Assembly (NCBI GenBank): GCA_905204385.1
Contig: CAJKZL010000079.1
Location: forward strand, 1-9,795
Origin: an uncultured Odoribacter sp.
GTDB taxonomy: Bacteria > Bacteroidota > Bacteroidia > Bacteroidales > Marinifilaceae
Length of the DNA: 9,795 nt
Direction: 5' to 3'
Shown piece by piece: positions 1 to 7,708 of this stretch (its first letter is position 1; every line of letters starts with the position of its first letter). The notes under the pieces were generated by a model, which was given only the letters and a program-made list of their open reading frames with translations, had not been told where the DNA came from and searched no databases. The translations under genes were made by a program, and so were the position numbers.

Positions 1-1199
1 ACCCGGTTGCCGTCGACGCCAAGCACCATGCCCACCTGGTGTTCGTTTTCCGAACGGATCATATCTCTCCATTTCACCAGATAGGCATAGGGGGATAAAG
101 TCTCTACTTCTTCGCCGGTAGTGGCATCCTTTTTCATATAGGTCTGAGTCCCCAGACGATACCAGAAACTATCCCGCCTTACATCCCCAGCTTCATACAG
201 GTTTTCCACCGTTTCCACTTTTATGCGGGCGGTATATTGCTCGCTGGTCTTCCGGAAACGGGTGATGATCCCAGCCGGGTCGGTGGTAAAATAGGGATAA
301 TTTTGCAGCGATACTCCCGGATAAAGCAAACTCAGCCAATTCTGATAGTAATAGTCCCTGTCGATGCCGTTAATCTCGATCTCGAATATCGTCTCGTCGC
401 TTTTCCTGGCTTTGCCCAAAGTATTTTCCATCAGTAAGCCGATATTGTCTTCCAGCTTATAGGTTCCCGAGCGTCCCTCGATCACTTCCGACGCATAATG
501 CTCGGCCTGCTTCCAAAATTCGTTATCCTGATATAAGCCACCCATCCAGGCATAAATATGGGCCAGTAAGGTATTCACCGTTCCGAGGCTGGCATATTGC
601 CGGGAAGCGATCGTTCCACCGCTGGCATTCATCAAGCGTTCGCGGGGAGGCAATACCAGGGCTTTCTCAGCACAACGGATAGCCTCTTCCAGCACGGACC
701 GAACGGGACTTTTACCGATGGCTTCCATTTGGTCGGAATTAGCGGGTATTGGAGCATCTCCCCAGATACGCGCGATGTTGAAATAAGCCAGCGCTTTCAT
801 AAAATTGGCCTGACCCAGCCAGAAGTCTATCCGGTCCTGCGCAATCCCTTCAAATCGGGTTTCATTATCTTCCAGGAGATTAGCCATATAAATGATGTCG
901 TAAAAACTACCCCAACTAGTGCTGGTTCCTTCGCCGGCAAACAAAGTATACTTCAGACTCCGGTAACCTTCGTCGTAATACTCGTCGCAGGGCAATCCGG
1001 CCAATTCCAATAAGTTGGGTTTATCTGCACTGTAAGTACCTACTTCCTGTCGCAGCATGAACGTCACTACGTCTTCGAGGTCCGCTTCGGACTTGAAATA
1101 ATTCTGATAGGTTACTCCCGTCTCACAGGTCACGTCGAGCAAATTGTCGCAAGAGGACAATGACAGGAGCAGGGCAATATAAATTGAAATCTTTTTCAT
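1..1199 (-). CDS. SusD/RagB-like nutrient-binding outer-membrane lipoprotein (3' end beyond window)
   Basis: This is the surface lipoprotein that caps the neighbouring SusC barrel and binds substrate before import. I translated it by hand: 399 codons are open to the window edge with no stop. It starts at ATG 1199 with signal peptide MKKISIYIALLLSLSSC and lipobox LSSC (Cys17), followed by DNLLDV, the usual SusD N-terminus. SusD hallmarks follow: WGSFYDIIYMANLLED (residues 96-111), the helix GQANFMKALAYFNIARIWGD (129-148) leading into APIP, and the TPR-like helices around 165-182 and 210-242. Family members usually have about 480-600 residues, so roughly the last 100-150, including most of the C-terminal SusD domain, are missing through truncation by the window and not by mutation. 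It lies 19 bases after the susC stop, so the two are almost certainly co-transcribed and form one complex. Family assignment is firm. The ligand is unknown. Confidence 0.95.
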   Translation of the reverse strand, partial: MKKISIYIALLLSLSSCDNLLDVTCETGVTYQNYFKSEADLEDVVTFMLRQEVGTYSADKPNLLELAGLPCDEYYDEGYRSLKYTLFAGEGTSTSWGSFYDIIYMANLLEDNETRFEGIAQDRIDFWLGQANFMKALAYFNIARIWGDAPIPANSDQMEAIGKSPVRSVLEEAIRCAEKALVLPPRERLMNASGGTIASRQYASLGTVNTLLAHIYAWMGGLYQDNEFWKQAEHYASEVIEGRSGTYKLEDNIGLLMENTLGKARKSDETIFEIEINGIDRDYYYQNWLSLLYPGVSLQNYPYFTTDPAGIITRFRKTSEQYTARIKVETVENLYEAGDVRRDSFWYRLGTQTYMKKDATTGEEVETLSPYAYLVKWRDMIRSENEHQVGMVLGVDGNR

Positions 1200-1218
1200 A
1201 TCTGTAAGTCATAAATGA

Positions 1219-4200
1219 TCAAAAATTTAACGTCAGGCCCACCGTGAATTTCCGGGGCAAGGGATAGGAACCCAAACCGTCCATTCCATCGGTGACATCG
1301 ACAATTTCGGGATCCAACCCCGAATAATTGGTCAACAGAAACAAATTTTCCGCCGTCACGAACAACCGTGCCGAGGACATGCCGACTTTACCGGCCCACT
1401 TCGGCCTCAGGTTATAGCCCAGGGTCAGTTGCTTCAGCCGCAGCATATGCACCTTTTCGATATCCGAATCAAAAGTGTTGAAGCCTGAAGCATATTGGGT
1501 ATCATTGTCCCGGTAATATTGCAGGTAAGGATAATTAGCCGGATCGAAATCCCTCAAATCCACCATCAGGGGACCCGCATCATTGGTGCTGGGCTGCAGA
1601 CTGCTGTTTTGATACAAGTTTACCATATGCCGGCCGATGGAGTAGTTGAAGGCCAGATTCAAATCGAACTCCTTCCATTTTAATTCGAAGAAAATACCCC
1701 CGGAGGCTTTGGGCAGTTGACTGGCCGCAAAATATTGGTCGTCGGTATCGATTTTCCCATCCCCGTTTATATCGATAATTTTCCGCATTCCCGGCAAAAA
1801 CACCCCATTCTCATTCCCGGCATACAACAATTGTTTCTTGCCGTCGGCCGTATAAGTGTAGGGCACTTCGTCGAGGCTTTTATAATAACCGTCTGTTTTA
1901 TAAGCCCTGATCTGATACAAAGGCTTTCCGATGATCTGCTCCTGGTAATCATAGCCGTCGTAGCTTTTGCGGAACATATTCCAGTTGCGGGCAGCCGTTA
2001 CCCTCATCCTCAGCTTCACCGCCGTCTCGCGGAGAATGTCTGCCTGCAATTCCAACTCCAGTCCCTCGTTCGAGATCTCCATCGCATTCCGCCACTGATC
2101 GTCGAAATAATTGACATTCCCGGAAAGGTCCACCTTGCTTAACAGGCCTTTGGTATAACGATAATAATAGTCCACGACAAACTTCAAACGATAGTCCAGA
2201 AAATCGATATCTAAGCCGATGTCGTACTGGTCGGTTTCCTCCCAGGACAGATTCCGGTTGATAGCTCCCCCGGTTTTATTGGGCCGCATTCCCGATTTTC
2301 CCAGGAAAGTGTAGCTATCGGGAGAAAAAAGCCCGTAAGCCAGATAAGGTTGGGAGAATTTCTGCCCCGACCGTCCCCAACTGGCCCGAATCTTTCCGAA
2401 ACTCAGCCAATAGAGATTTTTCATAAACGGTTCTTCCGAAAAAGCCCAGCCTACGGCAACAGAAGGAAAAGTAGCCCAACGCACATCTTCCCCGAACACG
2501 GAGGAACCATCACGGCGGATCGTGGCTTCGAACAAATATTTTTCTTTGAAGTTATAGGACAAACGCCCGAAATAACTGCAAAGGATATCCTCTTTCAGAT
2601 CGGAATTATACCAGAAGGCACTGCGATAGGTCGTTTCTCCCGTATGCAGAATCCCGCTCGCATCTCCCCATCCCGAACCGACATAATGTACATAATCGCT
2701 GGGGCCGCCTTCACCGCTTCCACCGTTTGTAAATTTCTGGTTTTTGATCAACGAAAAGCCCAGCAATATGTCGAAAGCATGGTTTTCCCGCCATTTAGCC
2801 GTATAATGAAGTAAATCTTCGTTCTGTATTTGCAGGCTTCTTCCGATAGCTCCCTCCGACTTGGAAAACGGAAGTTCCAGGGAAGAGTAACCTGAAGGCG
2901 TGAATTTATTCTGATTCTGTTGATTGAAACTCAAAGCGCCGGATACAGAAACGTTTAGATTTTTAAGGATTTGATAATCCAGCATCAGATTGGTACGAAA
3001 AGAATAGCTGTTGTTTTTATCGATCAGTCCGTTCAATTCCTTCATCATGTTTTCCTTGATATACCCCTCTCCCGGAAAGAGCGAAGAGTCGTGCAAAGGA
3101 TCGGCCCCCACCGACTCGATTTTCGATCCCGACTTATCGCCCCGGCTACGGTCGCTGTAAGTAAAGGAGGTGCGGAAATCCATTCGCAATTGCTTGACCG
3201 GATGGGCCGTGAGGTTAGCCATCAGATTGAAGCGCTGAAAATCGGTCCCTACTACAATGCCTTCCTCCTTGAAATAGCCCGCGCCGACCATATATTGCAT
3301 TCCTTCGCTGCCTCCCGAAGCCTGTACGTTTGCATTAACGACTTTAGCCGTCCGGTAGAGATACCTCCACCAGTCGGTCGAATTATTATAAAAGGGATTC
3401 AGACTATCCTGCAAGATACGGTTTACTCCGGCATCGAAGCGTCCGCCCCAGAAATAATCGTAAAGCGGTCCTTCCGGATCCAGGGAGCGGAATACCTCTT
3501 CGTAGGATTCGGGCATTCTCCACGTTCCTGTAGCCTCATCGTAATAAGCTCCCCTTGCATTTTCCAGTAATTTCAGATAAAACAGACGTTCGGCATGTCC
3601 ACCGGTCTGGGCAGGAGTTTCCGGCAGCCATGAAGCCGAATAAGAAACATTAGCCGACAGATTTCCTTTTCCCGGCCGTCCCTTTTTGGTGGTAATCAGG
3701 ATCACTCCATTACCCGCACGTGGACCGTAAATGGCAGCCGAAGCAGCGTCTTTCAGCACTTCCACCGACTCGATCGTCGCCGGATCGATATCCGACAGGG
3801 TATTGGAACCGGTGATCGGAGAAGTAAAGGCATCGATAGGCACTCCGTCTACTACGTATAAAGGAGTTCCATAGCTACGGTCCTGACTTTCTCCGTCGTT
3901 GTTAAACAAAGAATTGTATCCGCGTATAGCCACAATCGCACCCCCACCCCCGGGAGAACCCGAGATGTTGTTTATCTCCACCCCCGCCAGCCGCCCCTGC
4001 AAAAGGCTTTCCAGGCTATAAGTCGGGAGTTCCTGAATATCTTCTCCCTTCACGGAGGAAATCGCACTGGTAGACAGCCTCTTCTTCTGAGTGCCGTAAG
4101 CCCGCACCGTCACTTCGTCCAATGCCGAGACCTCTTCCTCCATCCTTACCGTCAGCGGTTTTTCACCCTCGAAGCGGACATTTTTTTTCTTGAAGCCGAC

Positions 4201-4734
4201 AAAGGAACAAACCAGGTTGCCCTTGTCTACCGGCAAGCGCATCACAAAATTACCTTCGGCATCGCTGGCCACCCCCAGTGAAGTGCCTTCCAATTGTACG
4301 CTCACTCCAGGCAAGGGACTTCCCTTTCCATCGGTGATCTTTCCTTTAATCAGGTATTCTTTCACCTGTTGTTGCAAGCGGATCACGATATTCGTCCCAA
4401 TCTGTTCGAAAGTAAAGGGGGTATTTCGAAGACAGGTCTTCAATACTTGCTCTAACGGCGCCTGCTGAAAATTGGCCGTCACCCGGACTGCCGATTTTTG
4501 AATCGATTCCATGTTGTAGGTGAAATCCAGGTTTCCCTGCTGTCCCAGCCTGTTAAAAACCTCTTCCAGGGAGGCATTCTGAAAACTCAGCGTAAACGTC
4601 CTTGCCGGCTGCTGGCTATGGCCGACCACGTTTGCCAAAGAGGAAATCAGCAAGACAAGAGCCAATCTCCGAAGATAAAGCATCCCCTTCGGTCGCCTTT
4701 CGGGCGACCAATTCGTTGAAAAAACATGTTTCAT
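1219..4734 (-). CDS. SusC/RagA-like TonB-dependent outer-membrane transporter with N-terminal STN signalling domain
   Basis: This 1171-residue protein is the outer-membrane channel that imports substrate, powered by TonB-ExbBD, in partnership with the SusD-like lipoprotein downstream. In order: an N-terminal extension and signal peptide (hydrophobic about 22-35, likely cut near GHSQ 38-41); an STN/secretin-like domain (about 47-118); a carboxypeptidase-regulatory-like beta-sandwich (about 127-205, LPGVSVQLEGTSLGVASDAE); and the plug (about 205-350), with LDEVTV, YGTQKKR, a glycine-rich GSPGGGG and the SusC signature LKDAASAAIYGPRAGNGV before ILITTKKG. The barrel fills the rest and ends in phenylalanine, as outer-membrane proteins do. 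A calcium-loop-like DINGDGKIDTDD lies near residues 985-996 and is common in SusC proteins. The STN domain and the sigma/FecR genes upstream indicate a signalling transporter. The ATG at 4734 lies 20 bases after the fecR stop. Met18 (4683) is an alternative start that would give a shorter signal peptide. Long N-terminal extensions are usual in STN-bearing relatives, so I keep 4734. Confidence 0.96.
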   Translation of the reverse strand: MKHVFSTNWSPERRPKGMLYLRRLALVLLISSLANVVGHSQQPARTFTLSFQNASLEEVFNRLGQQGNLDFTYNMESIQKSAVRVTANFQQAPLEQVLKTCLRNTPFTFEQIGTNIVIRLQQQVKEYLIKGKITDGKGSPLPGVSVQLEGTSLGVASDAEGNFVMRLPVDKGNLVCSFVGFKKKNVRFEGEKPLTVRMEEEVSALDEVTVRAYGTQKKRLSTSAISSVKGEDIQELPTYSLESLLQGRLAGVEINNISGSPGGGGAIVAIRGYNSLFNNDGESQDRSYGTPLYVVDGVPIDAFTSPITGSNTLSDIDPATIESVEVLKDAASAAIYGPRAGNGVILITTKKGRPGKGNLSANVSYSASWLPETPAQTGGHAERLFYLKLLENARGAYYDEATGTWRMPESYEEVFRSLDPEGPLYDYFWGGRFDAGVNRILQDSLNPFYNNSTDWWRYLYRTAKVVNANVQASGGSEGMQYMVGAGYFKEEGIVVGTDFQRFNLMANLTAHPVKQLRMDFRTSFTYSDRSRGDKSGSKIESVGADPLHDSSLFPGEGYIKENMMKELNGLIDKNNSYSFRTNLMLDYQILKNLNVSVSGALSFNQQNQNKFTPSGYSSLELPFSKSEGAIGRSLQIQNEDLLHYTAKWRENHAFDILLGFSLIKNQKFTNGGSGEGGPSDYVHYVGSGWGDASGILHTGETTYRSAFWYNSDLKEDILCSYFGRLSYNFKEKYLFEATIRRDGSSVFGEDVRWATFPSVAVGWAFSEEPFMKNLYWLSFGKIRASWGRSGQKFSQPYLAYGLFSPDSYTFLGKSGMRPNKTGGAINRNLSWEETDQYDIGLDIDFLDYRLKFVVDYYYRYTKGLLSKVDLSGNVNYFDDQWRNAMEISNEGLELELQADILRETAVKLRMRVTAARNWNMFRKSYDGYDYQEQIIGKPLYQIRAYKTDGYYKSLDEVPYTYTADGKKQLLYAGNENGVFLPGMRKIIDINGDGKIDTDDQYFAASQLPKASGGIFFELKWKEFDLNLAFNYSIGRHMVNLYQNSSLQPSTNDAGPLMVDLRDFDPANYPYLQYYRDNDTQYASGFNTFDSDIEKVHMLRLKQLTLGYNLRPKWAGKVGMSSARLFVTAENLFLLTNYSGLDPEIVDVTDGMDGLGSYPLPRKFTVGLTLNF
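4691..4709 (-). other. Perfect 7-bp hairpin in the susC 5' coding region
   Basis: In the mRNA sense the sequence is GGTCGCC-CGAAA-GGCGACC: a GC-rich 7-bp stem with a five-base loop, covering nucleotides 26-44 after the susC ATG at 4734. It ends seven bases before the alternative in-frame ATG at 4683, with GAAGGGG in between. The structure is a direct observation. A role in translation, mRNA stability or start selection is inference, and it may be only a by-product of the codons for SPERRP. Confidence 0.45.
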
Positions 4735-4754
4735 AAAATGATTATTTAGTTAAA

Positions 4755-5915
4755 TTAGTTTTCGTGCCCATAATCCGTGATGAGGATATGATGTCCCATT
4801 TCCAGAAATTCAAATTCATGTGTTGCCTGCAAAACCGCCAACACTTCGGAGATGTTGTCATAACGGGGTACGATGGTCGTAAAATGCAAATTAGCCAATT
4901 CGGGCCGGCTAAACTCAAAGGTACAGCCATACCACTGCGAAAGTTCGTCCATCAGTCGGTATAAAGGAACATCCTGAAAGGCAAAACGATCCCGCTTCCA
5001 GGCCGTATAAAAACGACAATCCACCGCTCTCACGGACATAGCCCCTTCGACGGGAGCATTTACTTGTTGCCCGGGATGAATGACCACCGTGTCGTTCGCC
5101 TTATTGCGCACTTTCACACATCCCTTGATCAAAGTGGTGATACAGGGAGCGCCATTGCCGGCCCTCACATTGAACTGAGTGCCCAGCACCTCGATCCGGG
5201 TAGTCCCTGCCTTAACGATAAAAGGCTGACTTTCATGATGAGTCACTTCAAAATAAGCTTCCCCTTCCAGTTCTACTTCTCTCCGGTCGGTTGAAAACCG
5301 ATTCGGATAACGTAGCCGGCTCCCGGCATTCAACCATACCCGCGTACTATCGGCCAGAGTAACCTCTATATTTCCCCGCAGGGAAGTCGCTAACAAATTA
5401 TATTCCGCTTTCGGTCCCCATTCCGTGGACTGAAATTCCTGAAACCCGGTCTCCTTTTGTTCTATTTCCGACTGCAAGACTTGTTTTACGGTATCATCGA
5501 TAATATATACTTTGCCCCGATCGGTTTTCAGGACGGTTTGCTCATCCGGAAACTGTTGAACAATATGATAAGGCACTACAGAGGGGGAAGGAACCTCTGA
5601 GGTGAAAAACCACTTGATTCCGGCAAAGCAAAGCACCACGGCTGCAACAGAAGCGATAGCCAGCCACACCCGCAAGCGGCGTTTGTGATCCATATGGCGC
5701 TGCAGTTCCCTGAAATAAGCCGAAGTATCCAGTTCCGCCATCTCACTCATTTCCTCATAAAGCTTTTCCGGCTGCAACAGCTCTTCATAAAAGGCCCGAT
5801 TTTCCTCCTCCTTGAGCCAGCACTCCAACAAGGTCTGCTCATCTTCAGACAACTTTCCGACCAACGATTTATATACGAGATCGCTAATAACGATGTCTTT
5901 CTCTATATTTCTCAT
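4755..5915 (-). CDS. FecR-like anti-sigma factor (inner-membrane regulator)
   Basis: This 386-residue protein is the inner-membrane partner that holds the upstream ECF sigma factor and receives the signal from the STN domain of SusC. The N-terminal cytoplasmic part (1-80) is charged and contains a sigma-binding-type helical segment (VYKSLVGKLSEDEQTLLECW, 14-33). A single membrane helix follows (about 83-104, after basic HKRRLR). The periplasmic FecR domain covers about 178-275, with SLRGNIEVTLADSTRVWLNA, then LRYP, then VELEGEAYFEVTH, then IEVLGTQFNV. The C-terminal part (about 310-382, FAFQDVPLYRLMDELSQWYG) matches the DUF4974 domain usual in Bacteroidetes FecR proteins and related in fold to STN. 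The start is preceded by an A-rich stretch with AAAGAGAA. It lies 58 bases after the sigma gene and 20 bases before susC, so all are probably on one transcript. Length and domain order are typical and nothing appears broken. Confidence 0.95.
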   Translation of the reverse strand: MRNIEKDIVISDLVYKSLVGKLSEDEQTLLECWLKEEENRAFYEELLQPEKLYEEMSEMAELDTSAYFRELQRHMDHKRRLRVWLAIASVAAVVLCFAGIKWFFTSEVPSPSVVPYHIVQQFPDEQTVLKTDRGKVYIIDDTVKQVLQSEIEQKETGFQEFQSTEWGPKAEYNLLATSLRGNIEVTLADSTRVWLNAGSRLRYPNRFSTDRREVELEGEAYFEVTHHESQPFIVKAGTTRIEVLGTQFNVRAGNGAPCITTLIKGCVKVRNKANDTVVIHPGQQVNAPVEGAMSVRAVDCRFYTAWKRDRFAFQDVPLYRLMDELSQWYGCTFEFSRPELANLHFTTIVPRYDNISEVLAVLQATHEFEFLEMGHHILITDYGHEN

Positions 5916-5973
5916 TTCTCTTTTTTATAATCAGACATTTTCTACTTCTGCCGGACGTTACTATCTTTTCATT

Positions 5974-6555
5974 TTACATTCCCAATATCGTCCACATAGC
6001 CAGCAAACACATCATAGACACTTTCTCCCCGTCGGACAAACCGATGCGCAATTGTTTATAGGATTCTTTTTTATGCGTTTTGACCGTATTCAGGCTCAAT
6101 CCCAATTCCTGGGAGATATCCTCATAACTTTTGCCTTCCAACCGCAGTAACATAATGTCGCGTTTTATGGCGGGCAATTTGTTGATCTCACACAAAATAC
6201 GTCCTTTCACTTCTTCCCGGATAAGCAAATGATCCACACGCGCATCCTCGGACACCAAGTCTTTGATGCCATTTACATCCGTCATCTCCGGACAATCCCG
6301 CAGCAGATTGAGGCACTTATGCCTTATAGTGGTGTACAAATACGTCTTGAACACCTGTAAATTCACGAAGGTCTCCCCTTTTTGCCAAATCGCCAGAAAA
6401 GCCTCCTGCGCCACATCTGCACCTGCCGCCCGGTCGCCGAGCAAATGTCCGGCAAAGAAACAAGCCCGCGCAAAGAAAGTGTCGAAGAGCAAGCGGAATA
6501 CTTTCCGGTCCTTCACCTCGATCTCGGTCATTTCGATTTGCAGCTTTTCCTTCAT
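5974..6555 (-). CDS. ECF-type RNA polymerase sigma-70 factor (Bacteroides expansion type)
   Basis: This protein directs RNA polymerase to the promoter of its cognate uptake operon when released by the FecR-like protein encoded next. From ATG 6555 it has 193 residues. Region 2 spans about 18-86, with FRLLFDTFFARACFFAGHLL, the conserved AGADVAQEAFLAIW helix and VFKTYLYTTIRHKCLNLLR. Region 4 spans about 123-171, with INKLPAIKRDIMLLRLEGKS, YEDISQELGLSLNTVKTH and KKESYKQLR, a helix-turn-helix that binds the -35-type element. The protein ends in a hydrophobic tail (VSMMCLLAMWTILGM, 179-193) that the fold does not need. The frame is also open upstream to a TTG at 6585, but that would add ten residues unlike the family; ATG is preferred. 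A further ATG at 6531 is possible but less likely. The gene is first in its operon and follows a probable terminator. Family call is firm; the target promoters are inferred. Confidence 0.95.
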   Translation of the reverse strand: MKEKLQIEMTEIEVKDRKVFRLLFDTFFARACFFAGHLLGDRAAGADVAQEAFLAIWQKGETFVNLQVFKTYLYTTIRHKCLNLLRDCPEMTDVNGIKDLVSEDARVDHLLIREEVKGRILCEINKLPAIKRDIMLLRLEGKSYEDISQELGLSLNTVKTHKKESYKQLRIGLSDGEKVSMMCLLAMWTILGM

Positions 6556-6606
6556 GTTATCAGTGTATTTTCTCTTTAGACACAAAAAAACAAAAAAGGG
6601 GTGAGG

Positions 6607-6614
6607 AAAAGTTA
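6607..6614 (-). promoter_or_regulatory. Weak candidate -7 element for the sigma/anti-sigma/susCD operon
   Basis: On the minus strand TAACTTTT resembles the Bacteroidetes primary-sigma -7 consensus TAnnTTTG, missing only the final G. It lies 51 bases before the sigma ATG, giving a plausible leader of about 45 bases. No convincing TTTG is seen at the -33 distance; that region is an A/T run. An ECF-dependent promoter is equally possible. This is a low-confidence guess. Confidence 0.22.
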
Positions 6615-6629
6615 AGATTTTTTTAATAA

Positions 6630-6652
6630 TTTATTTTTCGCCCGAAAATAAA
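6630..6652. repeat. AT-rich inverted repeat with CG core
   Basis: On the plus strand TTTATTTTTCG and CGAAAATAAA are inverted copies, with one extra T in the left arm, separated by two C residues. The repeat sits between the probable terminator stem and the candidate promoter of the sigma gene. It could be part of the terminator's T-rich tail, a second small hairpin, or an operator. The two-base spacer makes a stable RNA hairpin less likely unless the inner pairs open. Symmetry is observed; function is unknown. Confidence 0.3.
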
Positions 6653-6654
6653 GA

Positions 6655-6689
6655 GTCCTCCGAAAGTTTTCGTTCTACTATCGGAGGAC
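6655..6689 (-). terminator. Probable rho-independent terminator of the upstream lipoprotein operon
   Basis: In the minus-strand transcript a perfect 9-bp stem (GTCCTCCGA / TCGGAGGAC) with a 17-base loop is followed by TCTTTATTTT. It lies about 75 bases after the tandem TAATAA stop of the YD-like lipoprotein gene and about 100 bases before the sigma-gene start, so it separates the two operons. The long loop and interrupted T-run make it a moderate rather than strong terminator. On the plus strand the stem is followed by ATTGTTTTT, but no plus-strand gene approaches it. Confidence 0.5.
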
Positions 6690-6703
6690 ATTGTTTTTAC
6701 CAT

Positions 6704-6727
6704 TCCCGCTAAAGCTCATTAGCAGGA
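6704..6727 (-). other. Hairpin in the 3' untranslated region
   Basis: In the minus-strand transcript TCCTGCTAA and TTAGCGGGA pair over 9 bp, with one G-U wobble, around a six-base loop. No T-run follows, so it is not a terminator by itself. It lies between the stop codon of the YD-like lipoprotein gene and the terminator stem and may protect the 3' end of the message. The remaining bases of the 6586-6762 gap show no open reading frame of note. Confidence 0.3.
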
Positions 6728-6762
6728 TTCCCGATCAGGTGAAGGGTGAACCGGAAAAATTA

Positions 6763-7692
6763 TTATTTCACCCCCGGCTCAACGGTCAATAAACATTCCG
6801 GCCATTGTATCCAGCTAAAATTACCATGTCCGGCTTCATATTTCATTTGCAGGGAAATATTCCCGCACCGATATCCTGTGAGATTGCCGGCCGCATCGAA
6901 GGAATAGGAAACATTACCGGTTTCGGAAAGGAGTTGTGAAGGAAAGCCTCCGCTATACACAAAATCTTTTTTCTCCTGCAACACCCAGTCCTGATCCATC
7001 ACATATTCCAGGACAGCTTTCAACTGCCCTCCCTGCCATTCGTTCGCTACCTTTCGGACAGGTTTCCAGGCATCCGTGCGGTAAAGGTGTTCAACAAACT
7101 CTGTCTGGCGATCATTTTCATACAAAAACTCGTATTTGAGGGGATGTTCCTCGATATCCAACAGATTCATCCGGCGCATAACCGCCAACCGGCCCGCTTC
7201 GTCATACTCGAACAAATATTTCGCCTCCGACTGAAGTTCGTAAGTATAATCAAATTCTGCATCTTTAGGTAATGTTTTCGGACCATAAGTGTTCCTCTGT
7301 TCTTCCCTGATCAATCCATCTTTTAACTGAAAATACCAACTTGCCGCCAATTGCAACACCCTCGGAATACTGTCCGGTTCGAGTTTTGCCACCGAATCAG
7401 GGCTAACGCTCACCACATAATCATACCAATAGAAACGGGCTATACTACCGGAATAGCTCGTAACTAACCTATTCTGTATTTTCCCTTGGGCATCGTAGCG
7501 CACGATAGAATCGAGCCGCTCATTGGTATAACCGCATTTCAACCGAAATTCTCCCCAGCGTTCATTTATTCCTGAGATTTCCCGTACCCGGTAAAGATTT
7601 TTACTTTGTGCAGGTACTACCGGATCGTCGTCATCCTGACAGGCCACCATGGCTGACAGAAGTAAAAACATAAAAAATATATATCTTTTCAT
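6763..7692 (-). CDS. Probable surface lipoprotein with degenerate YD-like repeats, function unknown
   Basis: I do not recognise a named family with confidence. From ATG 7692 the protein has 309 residues and a clear lipoprotein signal, MKRYIFFMFLLLSAMVAC, with Cys18 followed by QDDDD. Acidic residues at this position act as a surface-export signal in Bacteroidetes, so display on the cell surface is likely. The body is rich in aromatic residues and predicted beta strands, with three YD-like motifs: RYDAQGKI (66-73), EYDEAGRL (162-169) and SFDAAGNL (264-271), plus KYEAGHGNF near the C-terminus. These resemble units in the DUF4595-type putative lipoproteins and, more distantly, RHS/YD repeats, but there are too few for an RHS shell. 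It follows the PKD-like lipoprotein gene by 16 bases, so it is probably the last gene of that operon. The frame extends to 7728, but that start would overlap the upstream gene and spoil the signal peptide. It ends with TAATAA. Confidence 0.82.
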   Translation of the reverse strand: MKRYIFFMFLLLSAMVACQDDDDPVVPAQSKNLYRVREISGINERWGEFRLKCGYTNERLDSIVRYDAQGKIQNRLVTSYSGSIARFYWYDYVVSVSPDSVAKLEPDSIPRVLQLAASWYFQLKDGLIREEQRNTYGPKTLPKDAEFDYTYELQSEAKYLFEYDEAGRLAVMRRMNLLDIEEHPLKYEFLYENDRQTEFVEHLYRTDAWKPVRKVANEWQGGQLKAVLEYVMDQDWVLQEKKDFVYSGGFPSQLLSETGNVSYSFDAAGNLTGYRCGNISLQMKYEAGHGNFSWIQWPECLLTVEPGVK

Positions 7693-7708
7693 CCTATTGT
7701 GTTTTAAG

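Noticed and set aside
597..1013. A 138-codon plus-strand open frame near the left edge.
   Set aside because: It is antisense to the SusD-like gene, whose minus-strand translation shows clear family hallmarks throughout this stretch.
2971..3570. A 199-codon plus-strand open frame opposite susC, and similar ones at 1717-2142 and 2350-2814.
   Set aside because: They lie antisense to well-conserved plug and barrel coding sequence, show no recognisable domain or signal peptide, and have the mixed composition of shadow frames.
3941..3954. C-run on the plus strand (G-run in the susC message) that might be a slippage or quadruplex site.
   Set aside because: It encodes part of the glycine-rich GSPGGGG segment of the plug domain. 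There are only two runs of five interrupted by one base, the frame is intact, and nothing else suggests phase variation.
6556..6585. TTG start for the sigma factor at 6585, adding ten residues.
   Set aside because: The added residues do not look like the family N-terminus, and an ATG at 6555 gives the usual length.
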